From assembly GCA_045642025.1 (NCBI GenBank), contig JAZUIB010000065.1, forward strand, positions 1 through 26,069: DNA of 26,069 nucleotides, written 5' to 3'. The translations under genes and the position numbers were made by a program. The notes under the pieces were generated by a model. It worked only from the letters and a program-made list of their open reading frames with translations, did not search any database and had not been told where the DNA came from. This document shows positions 1-8,378 of this stretch, in pieces. Numbering within the stretch: position 1 is the stretch's first letter; each line of letters opens with the position of its first letter. The stretch comes from Equadaptatus sp045642025 (GTDB lineage: Bacteria > Synergistota > Synergistia > Synergistales > Synergistaceae).

Positions 1-377
1 GGGACAGAGCTAAATCTTGGAAAAGAGAAAAAACGCTGTGCGGTTTCTCACCCCTCCTATATATAATGTTCAGACGATACGGTAAATGGAACACCCCAAA
101 TTAGAGCGGGTAAGACGAAAATTCATCAACAGCGGATAAAGTCAGCTGTATACTGCATTTATGCCGCATTGTGAAAAATTCACAAAGTCAAAAATTGCAA
201 ATGAAATGAAAAGTAAATGAAAAACAAATGCGAAAATCGGGGGGCGTTTGCAAATACGGAGTGCTTTGAGAGGTATAATTGCAGATATGCGGCAGAAATT
301 TTCAAAAAATTCCCAATTTTTTTAAAAATGCAGTGCTTAGGGTGGTATTATTAGGTTAGTGGACAGGAGTGGTGTCA
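1..377. other. left-edge AT-rich intergenic region
   Basis: No convincing gene is seen here. The stretch holds a weak hairpin at about 28-48, direct repeats of AAATGA around 199-224, a dyad at 169-185, a TATAAT at 274-279 and a TGGTATTAT extended -10-like word at 343-351. Neither -10 word has a good -35 at normal spacing: TTGCAA at 248-253 is 20 nt from the first. The region probably contains the promoter of the small plus-strand gene, but the exact site is not decided. On the minus strand, near position 50-60, an AGGAGG is followed by only a 13-codon frame. Confidence 0.5.
169..185. promoter_or_regulatory. perfect dyad, possible operator
   Basis: TTGTGAA and TTCACAA form 7-bp perfect arms around AAA. 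It resembles a CRP/FNR-type half-site pair, but the inner spacing (TGTGA-N5-TCACA) is one base short of the canonical N6. It lies about 90-110 nt upstream of the TATAAT at 274-279. The role is inferred only from symmetry. Confidence 0.25.
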
Positions 378-722
378 GTGAGCACGAGTATGGTTGATGT
401 TACAAAGAAACTTTTGAAATCTATAGATGCTGATGCATCAGAGGTTGATGCAGCGGCTCTTGCCAATGTTATTGATGAGTTGCAGAAGGACTCTGAATTT
501 CAGCCTGCCGGAGGCGGAAGTTTGTTTGAACGTGTGAGCAAGCCGCAGGTCGGTGTGTTTGTTGCGCTTAACGGTATGGATAAGGTAAGTAAGCCGGAGA
601 TTGGTGTGTTTATCGGCGGAGAGGGCGCAGTAAAGATCAGCAGGGCAAGGGTAGGATTTTTTGAAAGGAATGAGCGTGGCGCTGTTAAGGTGTTTGACTG
701 CAGTCTGGATTTTGGTGATTAG
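378..722 (+). CDS. small hypothetical protein with three ~17-residue repeats
   Basis: This is a 114-residue protein of no recognised family. The GTG at 378 is chosen because AGGAG at 365-369 sits 8 nt upstream; the GTGs at 369 and 372 are too close to it and the ATG at 390 is too far. Residues 1-45 look helical and acidic, followed by a GGG linker. The rest is three tandem units of about 17-18 residues: RVSKPQVGVFV, KVSKPEIGVFI and KISRARVGFFE, each followed by a glycine- or asparagine-containing turn, then a short tail KVFDCSLDFGD. Alternating hydrophobics suggest a small beta-solenoid or beta-sheet repeat (inference). There is no signal peptide or membrane segment. It is the only plus-strand gene in the left 22 kb and is monocistronic, ending in a terminator. 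Function is unknown. Confidence 0.7.
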   Translation: MSTSMVDVTKKLLKSIDADASEVDAAALANVIDELQKDSEFQPAGGGSLFERVSKPQVGVFVALNGMDKVSKPEIGVFIGGEGAVKISRARVGFFERNERGAVKVFDCSLDFGD

Positions 723-740
723 TTTTTATCTTGAGCAGTA

Positions 741-770
741 AAAAAACGCAGGCATCCGCCTGCGTTTTTT
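741..770. terminator. bidirectional intrinsic terminator
   Basis: The stem CGCAGGC/GCCTGCG (747-753 with 758-764) has a 4-nt loop, with A6 before it and T6 after. It therefore works on both strands and separates the convergent small gene (ends 722) and addA-like gene (ends 779). Confidence 0.9.
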
Positions 771-778
771 TATGCCGG

Positions 779-3700
779 TTATTTCGCGTGTTTGCAGCTG
801 TTTTTCCACGGGCAGCCGCTGCATTTGTCTGTCTGTGGGGTGAAATCTCCCGATACTGCTCTTTGTGCCGCACTGGTGACTTTTTCGGCAATTTTGTCGA
901 GTTTGTCAGGCATAAGGAAGGTTTCTTCGCTTTCGGGTGTGCGAAGATGTACAAGCCGTATGCCGATTTTGTCCGGACGTTTATCAGTGTCTTTTGTGGC
1001 AAGCCAAAGTGCCGCTGCATAGAATTTGAGCTGCGGCAGATAGTAGGTGTTTGTCGCGTCACTTTCACCGCCTGTTTTCCAGTCGAGTATGTGATATACT
1101 TTTTCATCTTCCCAGTAAAGGTCTGTCGCGCCTACGAGGAGCAGTTCTCCGCTGTGTGCGCGGAAGGACGCTTCGCGCTGCAGTATTTGGTCTTTCTTGG
1201 CAAGGTCGGTAAGCATTTTTGCAGTTTCGGTTTTGGCAAAGCCTGTGAGTATTTGGCGGATTTCCTGTCTTGTAGTGCCTTTTGCAAATTCTGTTTTGAG
1301 TTCGTCTGAGAGCTTGTCTGCGAATTTATCACAGAGAAATTCGTCTAGTTCTTCTGTAGTGAAATCCCAGCGGCGCATTATCTGGTGAACTATGTTCCCG
1401 AATGCCTGTCCGCTTGAACTGTCTTCGCCGTTGTTTTCGTTTTCCCAGTTCTGTTTTATTCCCTGTCTGAAACTTGTGCGGTAAGCTGCAGGGCACCATT
1501 CAATCATTGCGTAGGCTGACGCGGTTATGCGGCTGAGCATTGCACCTGTGAACTGCGTTACTTTAAGCGGCTCAATTTCAGCCGGAGCGCTTTCGGCGGT
1601 CTGTTCAGCTTTTTCGGCCTTTTCCTGTATTAAATTTTTCGCGTCAATGGATCTGATGTCTGTTGTATTGTGTGCAATTTGTCCTGTGTTAAGGAATTTT
1701 TTTAGAAATCCTGTGTTTGTGATTTCCTGTTTCGCGGTTTCTGTCTGTGTGCCGCACATAATCAGTTTTTCGCGCGCGCGTGTCATCGCAACATACCAGC
1801 AGCGTTCATATTCTGCGTCCTGTTCTGCTTTGTCAAGGTCAGCGTGCCATTGTGCCGATACAATCTCTCTGCTGCCGCCGGTTTCGATGAAGTCGGGCAG
1901 CTTGTTGACAAGAAGCCCGAGTGTCGGAGATATTTTGACGGTATCGCTTGAAATTTTTCTGTTTCGCTGTGTTTCAGCAAGTATTGCAATGGGAAATTCC
2001 AGCCCTTTTGAGGCATGTATTGTCATTACTTTTACGCAGTCCTGACTGCTGTCGGCAATCTCCGGTTCTTCTTTCTGTTGGGCGCTGCTGACGGCATTCT
2101 GCAGATATTCGGCGCAGCCGGCAAGCGAGCCTCCGACAGAGTTTTCATATTCACGAGTGGCTTCTATAAGTCCTGCGACGTTTGTTGCGACACGTCGTCT
2201 CTGTGACGGCGTATAGGCTTTGAGATATTCTCTGTCGCGCTGAATTTCCATAAGAGCGGCAGATACACCGCGAAGTTTTGCAATACGGCTCAGTTTTTCT
2301 ATTCTGTCCGTTTCGTTAGGATAGTGCTCTTTGACGATTTGCCACAGAGTATTGTTCACTCCGTCTGCCGCCGCGGCTGAAATTATGCGCTCCGTTTCTC
2401 CTGCCGGAATGTCGCAGAAAGGTGAGGCAAGCCAGGCGGCAAGAGCAAGCGCGTCATTTTTTGTCGAAAAGAGCGTGACAAGGTTTATGAGCACGCGGAT
2501 TTCGTCTCTGCCGTAGTAGTCTCTGCTTGTGCAGAGGACGTAAGGAATTCCGGCATATTCAAAGGCTTTTTCGATTGCTCCGTACGAAGTGCGCGTTGGG
2601 GCAAGTACTGTGAAATCTTTCCAGCTGCTTGTTCGTCTGGTTTTTTTCTCCTTGTCGTACACTGTCACGCTGCCGCGAAGCTCCGTGATTCTTTTTGCAA
2701 GTGCCTTGTAGAGTTCAAAGCGGGCATCGTCTGTACGCAAGCCGCCCTTTTTTTTGTTTGCATAGCTGATGAGGTCAAACGCACAGTCCTCGAAAGCATC
2801 TTCTTTGCCGTTGGGGTAGTTCAGTTCAATGTCGCCCATGCTGTTCTGCCAGATGTCCGTAAATGTGTCATTGAAAATCCCAAGCAGAGCTTTTGTTGAA
2901 CGGAAATTTTTGTCAAGGTTAATGTATTGTGCACAATCTGAATGTTTTGCTGCATCAATGTAGTTTTTGAAAAGTGTCAGGTCGGCGTGGCGGAAACGGT
3001 AGATTGACTGCTTAATGTCGCCGACGACAAAAAGCGTGTTCGGGTTTTCTGCGTTAAGTCCTTTCCAGAGCTTTTCAAGCAGCGCATTCTGCTGCGGGTT
3101 GGTGTCTTGAAATTCGTCAACCATTATGTGCCGGTATTTTTCACCGCATTCAGGATTGTTTTCAAGCACTTCTTTTGCTTTTTGAATAAGGTCGTTAACT
3201 GAAAGACAGTTAGAGGTGCTTTTTTTCTGTTCCCAGCAGTGCCAGCCGAGAGCCGCAGTTTTGTTGAGCAGCGACAGCAGTTCTTTTTCTTCTGCCGAGG
3301 GTTTGGCAGACAGAAAAAGGTTATGTATAAGTGTATCGCGGTAGTCTTTAGGTGAAGTGTAAAGAAAATTTGTGAATAGATTTTGGAAATCTTTTGTCTG
3401 CCCGTGCAAATTTGACAGTACTTTAAGCAGCTCATCTACAAATTTGTCCTCTGTTTCGTCAATGAAGTTTGCGGCATTGAGCAAGGCTTTTTCAATTTTC
3501 TTGTCTGAATTATTATTTTTAATAGCCGCAAATTCGGAACTGACGATAACCCTGTGCCACTCTTTCACAACCTGTTTTTTCAGGTCGTAATCTTTGCCGA
3601 ATTTGTTTTCCTGGAGCTCTGACAGCGCTTTTTCGTTTGTAAAATTCCAGAGCCATTCACTGTTTACAGCATTTCCTTCACGGTCTTTGTCCATGCTGCC

Positions 3701-4309
3701 GCAGGCGGAAACAGCGTTTCTTGCTGCCTGTGCAAGGTGTTCAGGTCTGTAACAGTTTACGAACTTTGGAAAGAGCGGATGTCCGAAAAGTTCTGCGGCG
3801 CGCTGTTTCCAAACTGCATTGTCGCCGCACAGCCGCTGGAGTTTTTTTGTTGACAGTTCGTCAAGCGTTGTAGTGAATTCCTGCCAGAAAAGTTCTTCAA
3901 ACGGGGCAGAAACGATGGTAAAGGCAGGGTCTATGTCAAGCGACAGCCCTGCTTCGCGAGTAATTTTCATCGCAAAGGAGTCAAGCGTGGAAATGTCGGC
4001 GTCTTCAAGCTGTTCAATTCTTTCTTTGAGAAACGGCAGTTCGCTGCCGTATTCGTTGTAAAGTTTTTTCAGCTGACTGTCGATTCTTTCGCGCATTTCC
4101 TGCGCTGCTTTTTTCGTGAAGGTGAGTACGAGTATCTGCTGCGCGGCACAGCTTTCGTCATTTGCAAGCAGCCATGCAAAACGCTGGGCAAGCGTCTGAG
4201 TTTTTCCCGCGCCTGCGCCTGCGCTTACAACCGTCAAAGGCTTTTGCGACATTATTGCTTCTTTTTGCTGTTCTGTGCTGTCTCCTAAAATAAATTCCTG
4301 CCAGTTCAT
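779..4309 (-). CDS. addA: AddA-like UvrD/RecB helicase-nuclease
   Basis: This 1176-residue protein is the ATP-driven helicase-nuclease subunit of an AddAB-type complex that resects double-strand breaks for RecA. The Walker A motif SAGAGAGKT is at 29-37, the DEFQDT box at 398-403 and motif III/IV GDIKQSIYRFR at 430-440; a later segment has SSQDCVKVMTIHASKGLEFP. The C-terminal PD-(D/E)XK nuclease has D1063 (GATDLYW), D1076-W-K1078 and Q1093 (LPQLKFYA). Cys939, Cys1163, Cys1166 and Cys1172 are spaced like the Fe-S cluster ligands of AddB and Cas4 nucleases, which is not typical for AddA. The ATG at 4309 is chosen because GGAGGA precedes it and it lies 1 nt after the addB stop. The 51-residue upstream extension overlaps addB and is rejected. 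It is likely translationally coupled to addB. Confidence 0.9.
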   Translation of the reverse strand: MNWQEFILGDSTEQQKEAIMSQKPLTVVSAGAGAGKTQTLAQRFAWLLANDESCAAQQILVLTFTKKAAQEMRERIDSQLKKLYNEYGSELPFLKERIEQLEDADISTLDSFAMKITREAGLSLDIDPAFTIVSAPFEELFWQEFTTTLDELSTKKLQRLCGDNAVWKQRAAELFGHPLFPKFVNCYRPEHLAQAARNAVSACGSMDKDREGNAVNSEWLWNFTNEKALSELQENKFGKDYDLKKQVVKEWHRVIVSSEFAAIKNNNSDKKIEKALLNAANFIDETEDKFVDELLKVLSNLHGQTKDFQNLFTNFLYTSPKDYRDTLIHNLFLSAKPSAEEKELLSLLNKTAALGWHCWEQKKSTSNCLSVNDLIQKAKEVLENNPECGEKYRHIMVDEFQDTNPQQNALLEKLWKGLNAENPNTLFVVGDIKQSIYRFRHADLTLFKNYIDAAKHSDCAQYINLDKNFRSTKALLGIFNDTFTDIWQNSMGDIELNYPNGKEDAFEDCAFDLISYANKKKGGLRTDDARFELYKALAKRITELRGSVTVYDKEKKTRRTSSWKDFTVLAPTRTSYGAIEKAFEYAGIPYVLCTSRDYYGRDEIRVLINLVTLFSTKNDALALAAWLASPFCDIPAGETERIISAAAADGVNNTLWQIVKEHYPNETDRIEKLSRIAKLRGVSAALMEIQRDREYLKAYTPSQRRRVATNVAGLIEATREYENSVGGSLAGCAEYLQNAVSSAQQKEEPEIADSSQDCVKVMTIHASKGLEFPIAILAETQRNRKISSDTVKISPTLGLLVNKLPDFIETGGSREIVSAQWHADLDKAEQDAEYERCWYVAMTRAREKLIMCGTQTETAKQEITNTGFLKKFLNTGQIAHNTTDIRSIDAKNLIQEKAEKAEQTAESAPAEIEPLKVTQFTGAMLSRITASAYAMIEWCPAAYRTSFRQGIKQNWENENNGEDSSSGQAFGNIVHQIMRRWDFTTEELDEFLCDKFADKLSDELKTEFAKGTTRQEIRQILTGFAKTETAKMLTDLAKKDQILQREASFRAHSGELLLVGATDLYWEDEKVYHILDWKTGGESDATNTYYLPQLKFYAAALWLATKDTDKRPDKIGIRLVHLRTPESEETFLMPDKLDKIAEKVTSAAQRAVSGDFTPQTDKCSGCPWKNSCKHAK

Positions 4310-4310
4310 T

Positions 4311-7259
4311 TTATTCCTCCGTGCCCTCTTCGCTTTCTTCCGTGTAGAAGGGGTCTTCCCGTCTGCGGCAAAGTGTCTGATATTCGCATTGCTGACATGC
4401 ACTGCTGCCTTTTTCCATATTGCGGCGGCGTGCGTTGTAATTGGCTTTGAATGTGCCGTCATTTACCGCCGCGGCGATTTTAGTAAGCGTTTCTTCAGCT
4501 TTGGCAATCTGCGCGTCGCTCGCGACAGCGTTGTTGCAGACCGATTTTTCCTCAATTCCGTAAACTGATGCCATTTTGTCGTCGCTGAAATAACCGTACA
4601 ATTTTCCGTCGCCGTGTCCCAGCCAGCAGAAGCCGGCAACGTCAAGTCCGCGCAGTTTTTTGAGCAGATAAGCGTAGGCGGGAAGCTGCAGGTCGTCTGC
4701 GTGCTTTTCGGCTTTGTCCAGCTTGTAGTCGAGAATTACAGCCTTGTTGCCGGGGTATATGTCTATGCGGTCGAATTTTCCGCGGAATTTCACTCCGTCA
4801 ATTTCAAAATCGTTTTCGTTCGCGTCTTTTATCTGAACTTCTGTTTCAACGCTGAGGCGTCCGTGCGCCTTTGCCCTTTTCTCAATTTCGTCTTGAAGCT
4901 CTGCAACGGCAAACGCCTCTTCTTTCAGCAGCGCGTCGTAGCGCGCAAGTCTGTCGGTTGAAAGTCCTTTGTAATTATCCTCCCGAAGTTTTTCATTATT
5001 CCAGTTTGCTGCGACGTATGCAGTAAAACTGCCTCGATTTTCTTCCGGCTGCTTCCAGTAGCTTTCCCACAGCGCATGGTTGAAAATTCCCGCTTTCAAG
5101 GGATCGTAGGCATTGTTTTCCCAGCGTTCGAGCCGCATCTTGCGGCACCAGTAAAAGTAAGGACATTCTGTCCACGAGTCGAGCATGCTTAAAGAAACGG
5201 TCGGCTTTTCCTGTCTGTATTCGGCAGTTCTCGGCAGCTTTCCGCGGTTGCGCTGCTTTTTTACGTTTTCAGGCAGTTCCGCGCCTTCAAACCACTCGTC
5301 GCCCTCCTGCGGAAGAGATTTTGCAAGACTGTACTCGATGTTTTCGCCGCAAGGTTCAAACAGCTGTTGCTGTGCTGTTTTTTTGTCAAAAAGGCGAGTG
5401 ACAAAAATTGACTCTCCCTGCGGCCGCCCGTTTGCGTCTGTTGTTGAGCGCGCGATTACCGCGCCCTGTTTTGCCGTTGCAAGCAGACGGCGCAGCAGCA
5501 GTTCTTTCTGCTCGCGCTGCTCGGCTATAGTTGGTATGTGCGCGGATTTCAAAATCACGGCTTCGGTGTTTTTTTCTTTTTGATTTATCAATTCCAGCTG
5601 CTCTTTGCGAAGCAGAGGAGACTCTCGAAGCACCCCAGGCCATGTCGATGCGTCAATGTCTGTCATAATCCAGAAATCGTGCTGTTCAAAGGTTGCCGGC
5701 GCTTTGCCGTAGAGTGTCAGACTGTTTTTCTGCGCAAGCTGTATCGGCAGTGTTGCCGTTGAAGCCCAGTCAAGCAGAAACGCGACAGCGTCTTTTCCGG
5801 TGAAAGTCAATTCTGCGGCAGGGCCGGCGTTCTTGCCTGCGCCTTTAAGCTGACGGATTTTTTTGTCCAGTTCGTGCAGAGCAGTTGAAAGATTTTTGAC
5901 GGTGTAGTCAAACTCTGCATCGTCTTGCACAAGTTTCGAGGCTGTGTGTGTGATATTAAGCGTATCAAGAAAGTTTTTCCACGCAGTAAGGATTTGTGAT
6001 GGAGTACCGCCCTCTTTAAAACTGCTACACAGCGCTGTAAGTCTGTCAAAAAGCGAAAGTGCGGCTTTGTTTCCTTCAAGCGCTTTTCGCCAGCCTTCTT
6101 CGCCGTGCGGAAAATATTTCACATATTTCCTGTGGCTGAAACCGTCGTGCAGAAGCAGCGGATGAGACAAAAGCGCGGCTGTTTCGTCTGTGTCCCAAAC
6201 GGAAGTATATGCCGCCCATATCTGCTGCGGAAGCCTGCCAAGCGGTGTATCATGTACAGTGCCGCGCGAAACCACGTTGTACGGTATGCCGTAGCGGCGC
6301 AGCTCGTTTTCCATGCTGTCAAGCGACTGCGGCGTTGAAAGTATGCCGACCTGACCGAAATCTGAGAGCACACCGAACGCTTCCGTCAGATTGCCTTTAT
6401 TCAGCTTCCAGAGCGCCAATTCTCGCGCAACCGCCATATATTCAAGATTTTTGTTGTTGCCTTCAAGTTTTTTGATTTTAAGCGGTTTAATCTTATCTGT
6501 GAGAGAATTGCTATTTTGTATATTTTCAAAAGAAGCGAGCTGCTGAAGTCCGCCGCGGAAACTTTTGTCCGGCATATCTGCCTGAGGCATGATAAACTCA
6601 CAGCTGCAGTTTTCGATATTGCACAGCGGCTCAAACAGCATAAGCTGATTGCCCGTAAAGGTGCTGAAACCGACTATGACAAGAGTCTTTTCTTTTAGGA
6701 ATGAAGGGTCATTTTTCAAATATTCAAGAATTTTGTCCGGCGTCTGAACAGAATCTACAAGATTGTGCTCTGAGAGATAGTCAAGATAGTTTTTGTAAAG
6801 GTCACAGAGAAGTTTCTCAGGATTATTACCCTCAAGCGTGTCCGCAAGCCTTTCTTTGATAAGCGAAGGCTTTACCCCCTCTTTTATCAGCGTGTGAATA
6901 TTGTCCGAAAGCAGAGTTACAAAGCCCTGATGTGACATTCCGGCAGGAAATTCCATGCCCTCGTTGTCCGTTTTGTATTTTTCGATAAGATATTTCAGAA
7001 TAAGCTTGTGGTCAGGCGGGTCAATGACGTGCAGCGGCTGTTCGGCGTTTTCTGCCAGCTTTTTAAGCAGTTCGCTGAGCGTCATAATATTGGGGCGTTT
7101 GCCGAAAACAGACGCGCTGTCTTGGATAAGGTCAGTCAAAGTGTCCTTGTCAAGCGTTGTCGGTACAAGAAAAATAGCGCTCTGTTTTTTTTGTTTGTAC
7201 AGTTCAGCTAAATGTTTCTTTGCTTCTGAAATTCTGAAATAAGTATGAATAGTCGGCAT
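4311..7259 (-). CDS. addB: AddB-like PD-(D/E)XK nuclease / inactivated helicase
   Basis: This 982-residue partner subunit of the AddAB-type recombination nuclease starts at ATG 7259 after AAGGAG. The N-terminal ~690 residues are helicase-like, but no Walker A P-loop is visible (the early strand reads AIFLVPTT), as in RexB-type subunits. The C-terminal nuclease is intact: Cys699 in WTECPYFY, D830 in GKFDRID, D844-Y-K846 and Q858 in DDLQLPAYAY. The trailing Cys955, Cys958 and Cys964 (CQQCEYQTLC) complete the four-cysteine Fe-S signature. The acidic tail ends in EESEEGTEE. The gene sits between the flavoprotein gene (49 nt gap, no terminator) and addA (1 nt gap). The family call rests on motif order and neighbour; the helicase half is divergent. 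Confidence 0.85.
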   Translation of the reverse strand: MPTIHTYFRISEAKKHLAELYKQKKQSAIFLVPTTLDKDTLTDLIQDSASVFGKRPNIMTLSELLKKLAENAEQPLHVIDPPDHKLILKYLIEKYKTDNEGMEFPAGMSHQGFVTLLSDNIHTLIKEGVKPSLIKERLADTLEGNNPEKLLCDLYKNYLDYLSEHNLVDSVQTPDKILEYLKNDPSFLKEKTLVIVGFSTFTGNQLMLFEPLCNIENCSCEFIMPQADMPDKSFRGGLQQLASFENIQNSNSLTDKIKPLKIKKLEGNNKNLEYMAVARELALWKLNKGNLTEAFGVLSDFGQVGILSTPQSLDSMENELRRYGIPYNVVSRGTVHDTPLGRLPQQIWAAYTSVWDTDETAALLSHPLLLHDGFSHRKYVKYFPHGEEGWRKALEGNKAALSLFDRLTALCSSFKEGGTPSQILTAWKNFLDTLNITHTASKLVQDDAEFDYTVKNLSTALHELDKKIRQLKGAGKNAGPAAELTFTGKDAVAFLLDWASTATLPIQLAQKNSLTLYGKAPATFEQHDFWIMTDIDASTWPGVLRESPLLRKEQLELINQKEKNTEAVILKSAHIPTIAEQREQKELLLRRLLATAKQGAVIARSTTDANGRPQGESIFVTRLFDKKTAQQQLFEPCGENIEYSLAKSLPQEGDEWFEGAELPENVKKQRNRGKLPRTAEYRQEKPTVSLSMLDSWTECPYFYWCRKMRLERWENNAYDPLKAGIFNHALWESYWKQPEENRGSFTAYVAANWNNEKLREDNYKGLSTDRLARYDALLKEEAFAVAELQDEIEKRAKAHGRLSVETEVQIKDANENDFEIDGVKFRGKFDRIDIYPGNKAVILDYKLDKAEKHADDLQLPAYAYLLKKLRGLDVAGFCWLGHGDGKLYGYFSDDKMASVYGIEEKSVCNNAVASDAQIAKAEETLTKIAAAVNDGTFKANYNARRRNMEKGSSACQQCEYQTLCRRREDPFYTEESEEGTEE

Positions 7260-7308
7260 AATATCTCCTTAAATCGAAAATCAACACTTGGTCATCGGTA
7301 ATTTAGTT

Positions 7309-7983
7309 TTATTTACTGTGTTTTTTTGCCTGATTTATCAGCAGTTTGCCGAGTTCAAACGCTTTCTGCAAATCGTTCGGGAACTGCTTTTCGCGCATTT
7401 CCGCCTTGTGTCCGGCGTCAAACATTGTGCAGACATAGTCAGCATAGTTATCAAACTGGTATGTGTCGCACGCGCAGAGCATTTCGCAGCTGCCGTAGAA
7501 ATGCCCGAGGAAACGCTGAATAAGTCCGAAAGCGCCGTCAGGGCGGTTATAATGCAGACGCACCATCATGTGACGAGGCACGTTCATTGTGAGAATAAGC
7601 CCGCAGGCGATTTTTCTGCCGACGAGGCTTTTGTGTTCATTAGTGTACTGAAAAACTGGGAATATCATACGCTCTATAAGCGCGCGGACTCCGCTTGAAA
7701 CATCTGAAAGATAAACGGGAGAGCCTATGATAAGCGCGTCTGCCGTTTTAATTTTTTCAAGCAGGGGAGTCAGCCCGTCCTGCCAGCCGCATTTTCCGTA
7801 GCAGGCTTCATTGTTGTATTTGCAGGCAAAACAGCTTCTGCAGCCTGTAAAAGGCTCAAGCTCATAAAGATTGACAATTTCTGTTTCTGCGCCCAAAGAA
7901 GCCGCGCCCTCAAGCGTGCTTTCAAGCATCTGTGATGTATTCCAGCCCTTTCTCGGGCTGCCGTTTATGGCAAGTATTTTCAT
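7309..7983 (-). CDS. iron-sulfur flavoprotein (flavodoxin-like FMN reductase family)
   Basis: This 224-residue protein opens with the flavodoxin-like FMN-binding loop GSPRKGWNTSQ at 8-18. It carries the compact cysteine motif C48-x2-C51-x2-C54-x6-C61 with a further C65, the signature of iron-sulfur flavoproteins (Isf) that shuttle electrons in anaerobes. GSPVYLSDVSSGVRALIER is the usual flavin/dimer segment. The start at ATG 7983 is set by GGGAG upstream and by the conserved MKILAINGSP beginning; the in-frame extension to 8121 looks non-coding and runs into a dyad. It lies first in an apparent unit with addB and addA. The physiological partner is unknown; an oxidative-stress or quinone/oxygen reductase role is plausible (inference). 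Confidence 0.85.
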   Translation of the reverse strand: MKILAINGSPRKGWNTSQMLESTLEGAASLGAETEIVNLYELEPFTGCRSCFACKYNNEACYGKCGWQDGLTPLLEKIKTADALIIGSPVYLSDVSSGVRALIERMIFPVFQYTNEHKSLVGRKIACGLILTMNVPRHMMVRLHYNRPDGAFGLIQRFLGHFYGSCEMLCACDTYQFDNYADYVCTMFDAGHKAEMREKQFPNDLQKAFELGKLLINQAKKHSK

Positions 7984-8110
7984 TTTGTCCACTCCCTGTT
8001 TCTTTTGTTTATATATTGTACTCCAAAGCAGATAAAAATGAGCAAGAAACGTAAAAAAATAACAGCTAAACGAAACTTTAGTAATAGACAAAAAACTTTC
8101 CGCCGCATTT

Positions 8111-8151
8111 CTATTAGCCAAAAATGAAAAATTTTCAATTTTGGCTAATAG
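8111..8151. repeat. 41-bp near-perfect palindrome
   Basis: CTATTAGCCAAAAATGAAAA at 8111-8130 is matched by its reverse complement at 8132-8151 with one mismatch around a single central base. There is no T-run on either side, so it is not a usual terminator. Its place about 130 bp upstream of the flavoprotein gene suggests a large operator or a cruciform. Confidence 0.6.
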
Positions 8152-8167
8152 AGTTTTATAACTAATC

Positions 8168-8186
8168 TGTCATTCGGCAAATGACA
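8168..8186. promoter_or_regulatory. dyad TGTCATT-N5-AATGACA, possible operator
   Basis: Perfect 7-bp inverted arms surround CGGCA, a spacing and size typical of dimeric helix-turn-helix regulators. It is 17 bp from the larger palindrome and shares the intergenic region of the flavoprotein-addBA unit. No regulator gene is in view. Confidence 0.35.
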
Positions 8187-8240
8187 TTTTTATAAAGTAC
8201 AAAATGAAGTTATACTATTTCGCTTTCCACAAAATTTTGC

Positions 8241-8271
8241 AAAAAAAATGAGAGGCTCTTACGAGCCTCTC
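8241..8271 (-). terminator. intrinsic terminator after tRNA-Leu
   Basis: On the minus strand GAGAGGCTC-GTAA-GAGCCTCTC is followed by ATTTTTTTT. It lies 12 nt downstream of the tRNA 3' end and also terminates any transcript coming from rplS. Confidence 0.92.
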
Positions 8272-8283
8272 AGAGGGTTTCAA

Positions 8284-8368
8284 TGGTGCCGGAGACGAGA
8301 ATCGAACTCGTAAGGGTCTCCCCACACGCCCCTCAAACGTGCGTGTCTACCAATTCCACCACCCCGGC
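8284..8368 (-). tRNA. tRNA-Leu(GAG)
   Basis: This 85-nt class II tRNA has an acceptor GCCGGGG pairing with CTCCGGC and an encoded CCA end. The anticodon stem CACGT/GCGTG holds loop TTGAGGG, so the anticodon is GAG (Leu CUC/CUU). The long variable arm TGGGGAGACCCTT is typical of leucine. The T-arm is ACGAG-TTCGATT-CTCGT. Confidence 0.97.
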
Positions 8369-8378
8369 GAACTTAACT

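Larger units (their letters stand above)
7984..8240. other. control region upstream of the flavoprotein gene
   Basis: No gene is seen. On the minus strand a TACAAT lies near 8015-8020, about 30 nt upstream of the flavoprotein start, with only a poor -35 candidate (TTGCTC at 19 nt spacing). The stretch is AT-rich and dominated by the two dyads listed separately (8111-8151 and 8168-8186), which makes it a likely regulated promoter region. Confidence 0.45.

Noticed and set aside
169..185. Canonical CRP/FNR binding site
   Set aside because: The half-sites fit but the spacing is N5 instead of N6, and no target promoter is well placed; kept only as a weak dyad.
731..1309. 192-residue plus-strand open frame after the first terminator
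   Set aside because: It begins inside the bidirectional terminator and is antisense to the addA nuclease domain, whose motifs are intact.
4310..4462. 51-residue N-terminal extension of the AddA-like frame
   Set aside because: It overlaps the end of addB including its Fe-S cysteines, is basic low-quality sequence, and a good GGAGGA ribosome site supports ATG 4309.
7984..8121. 46-residue N-terminal extension of the flavoprotein
   Set aside because: It reads into a palindrome and AT-rich control DNA; the family starts at MKILAINGSP with its own ribosome site.
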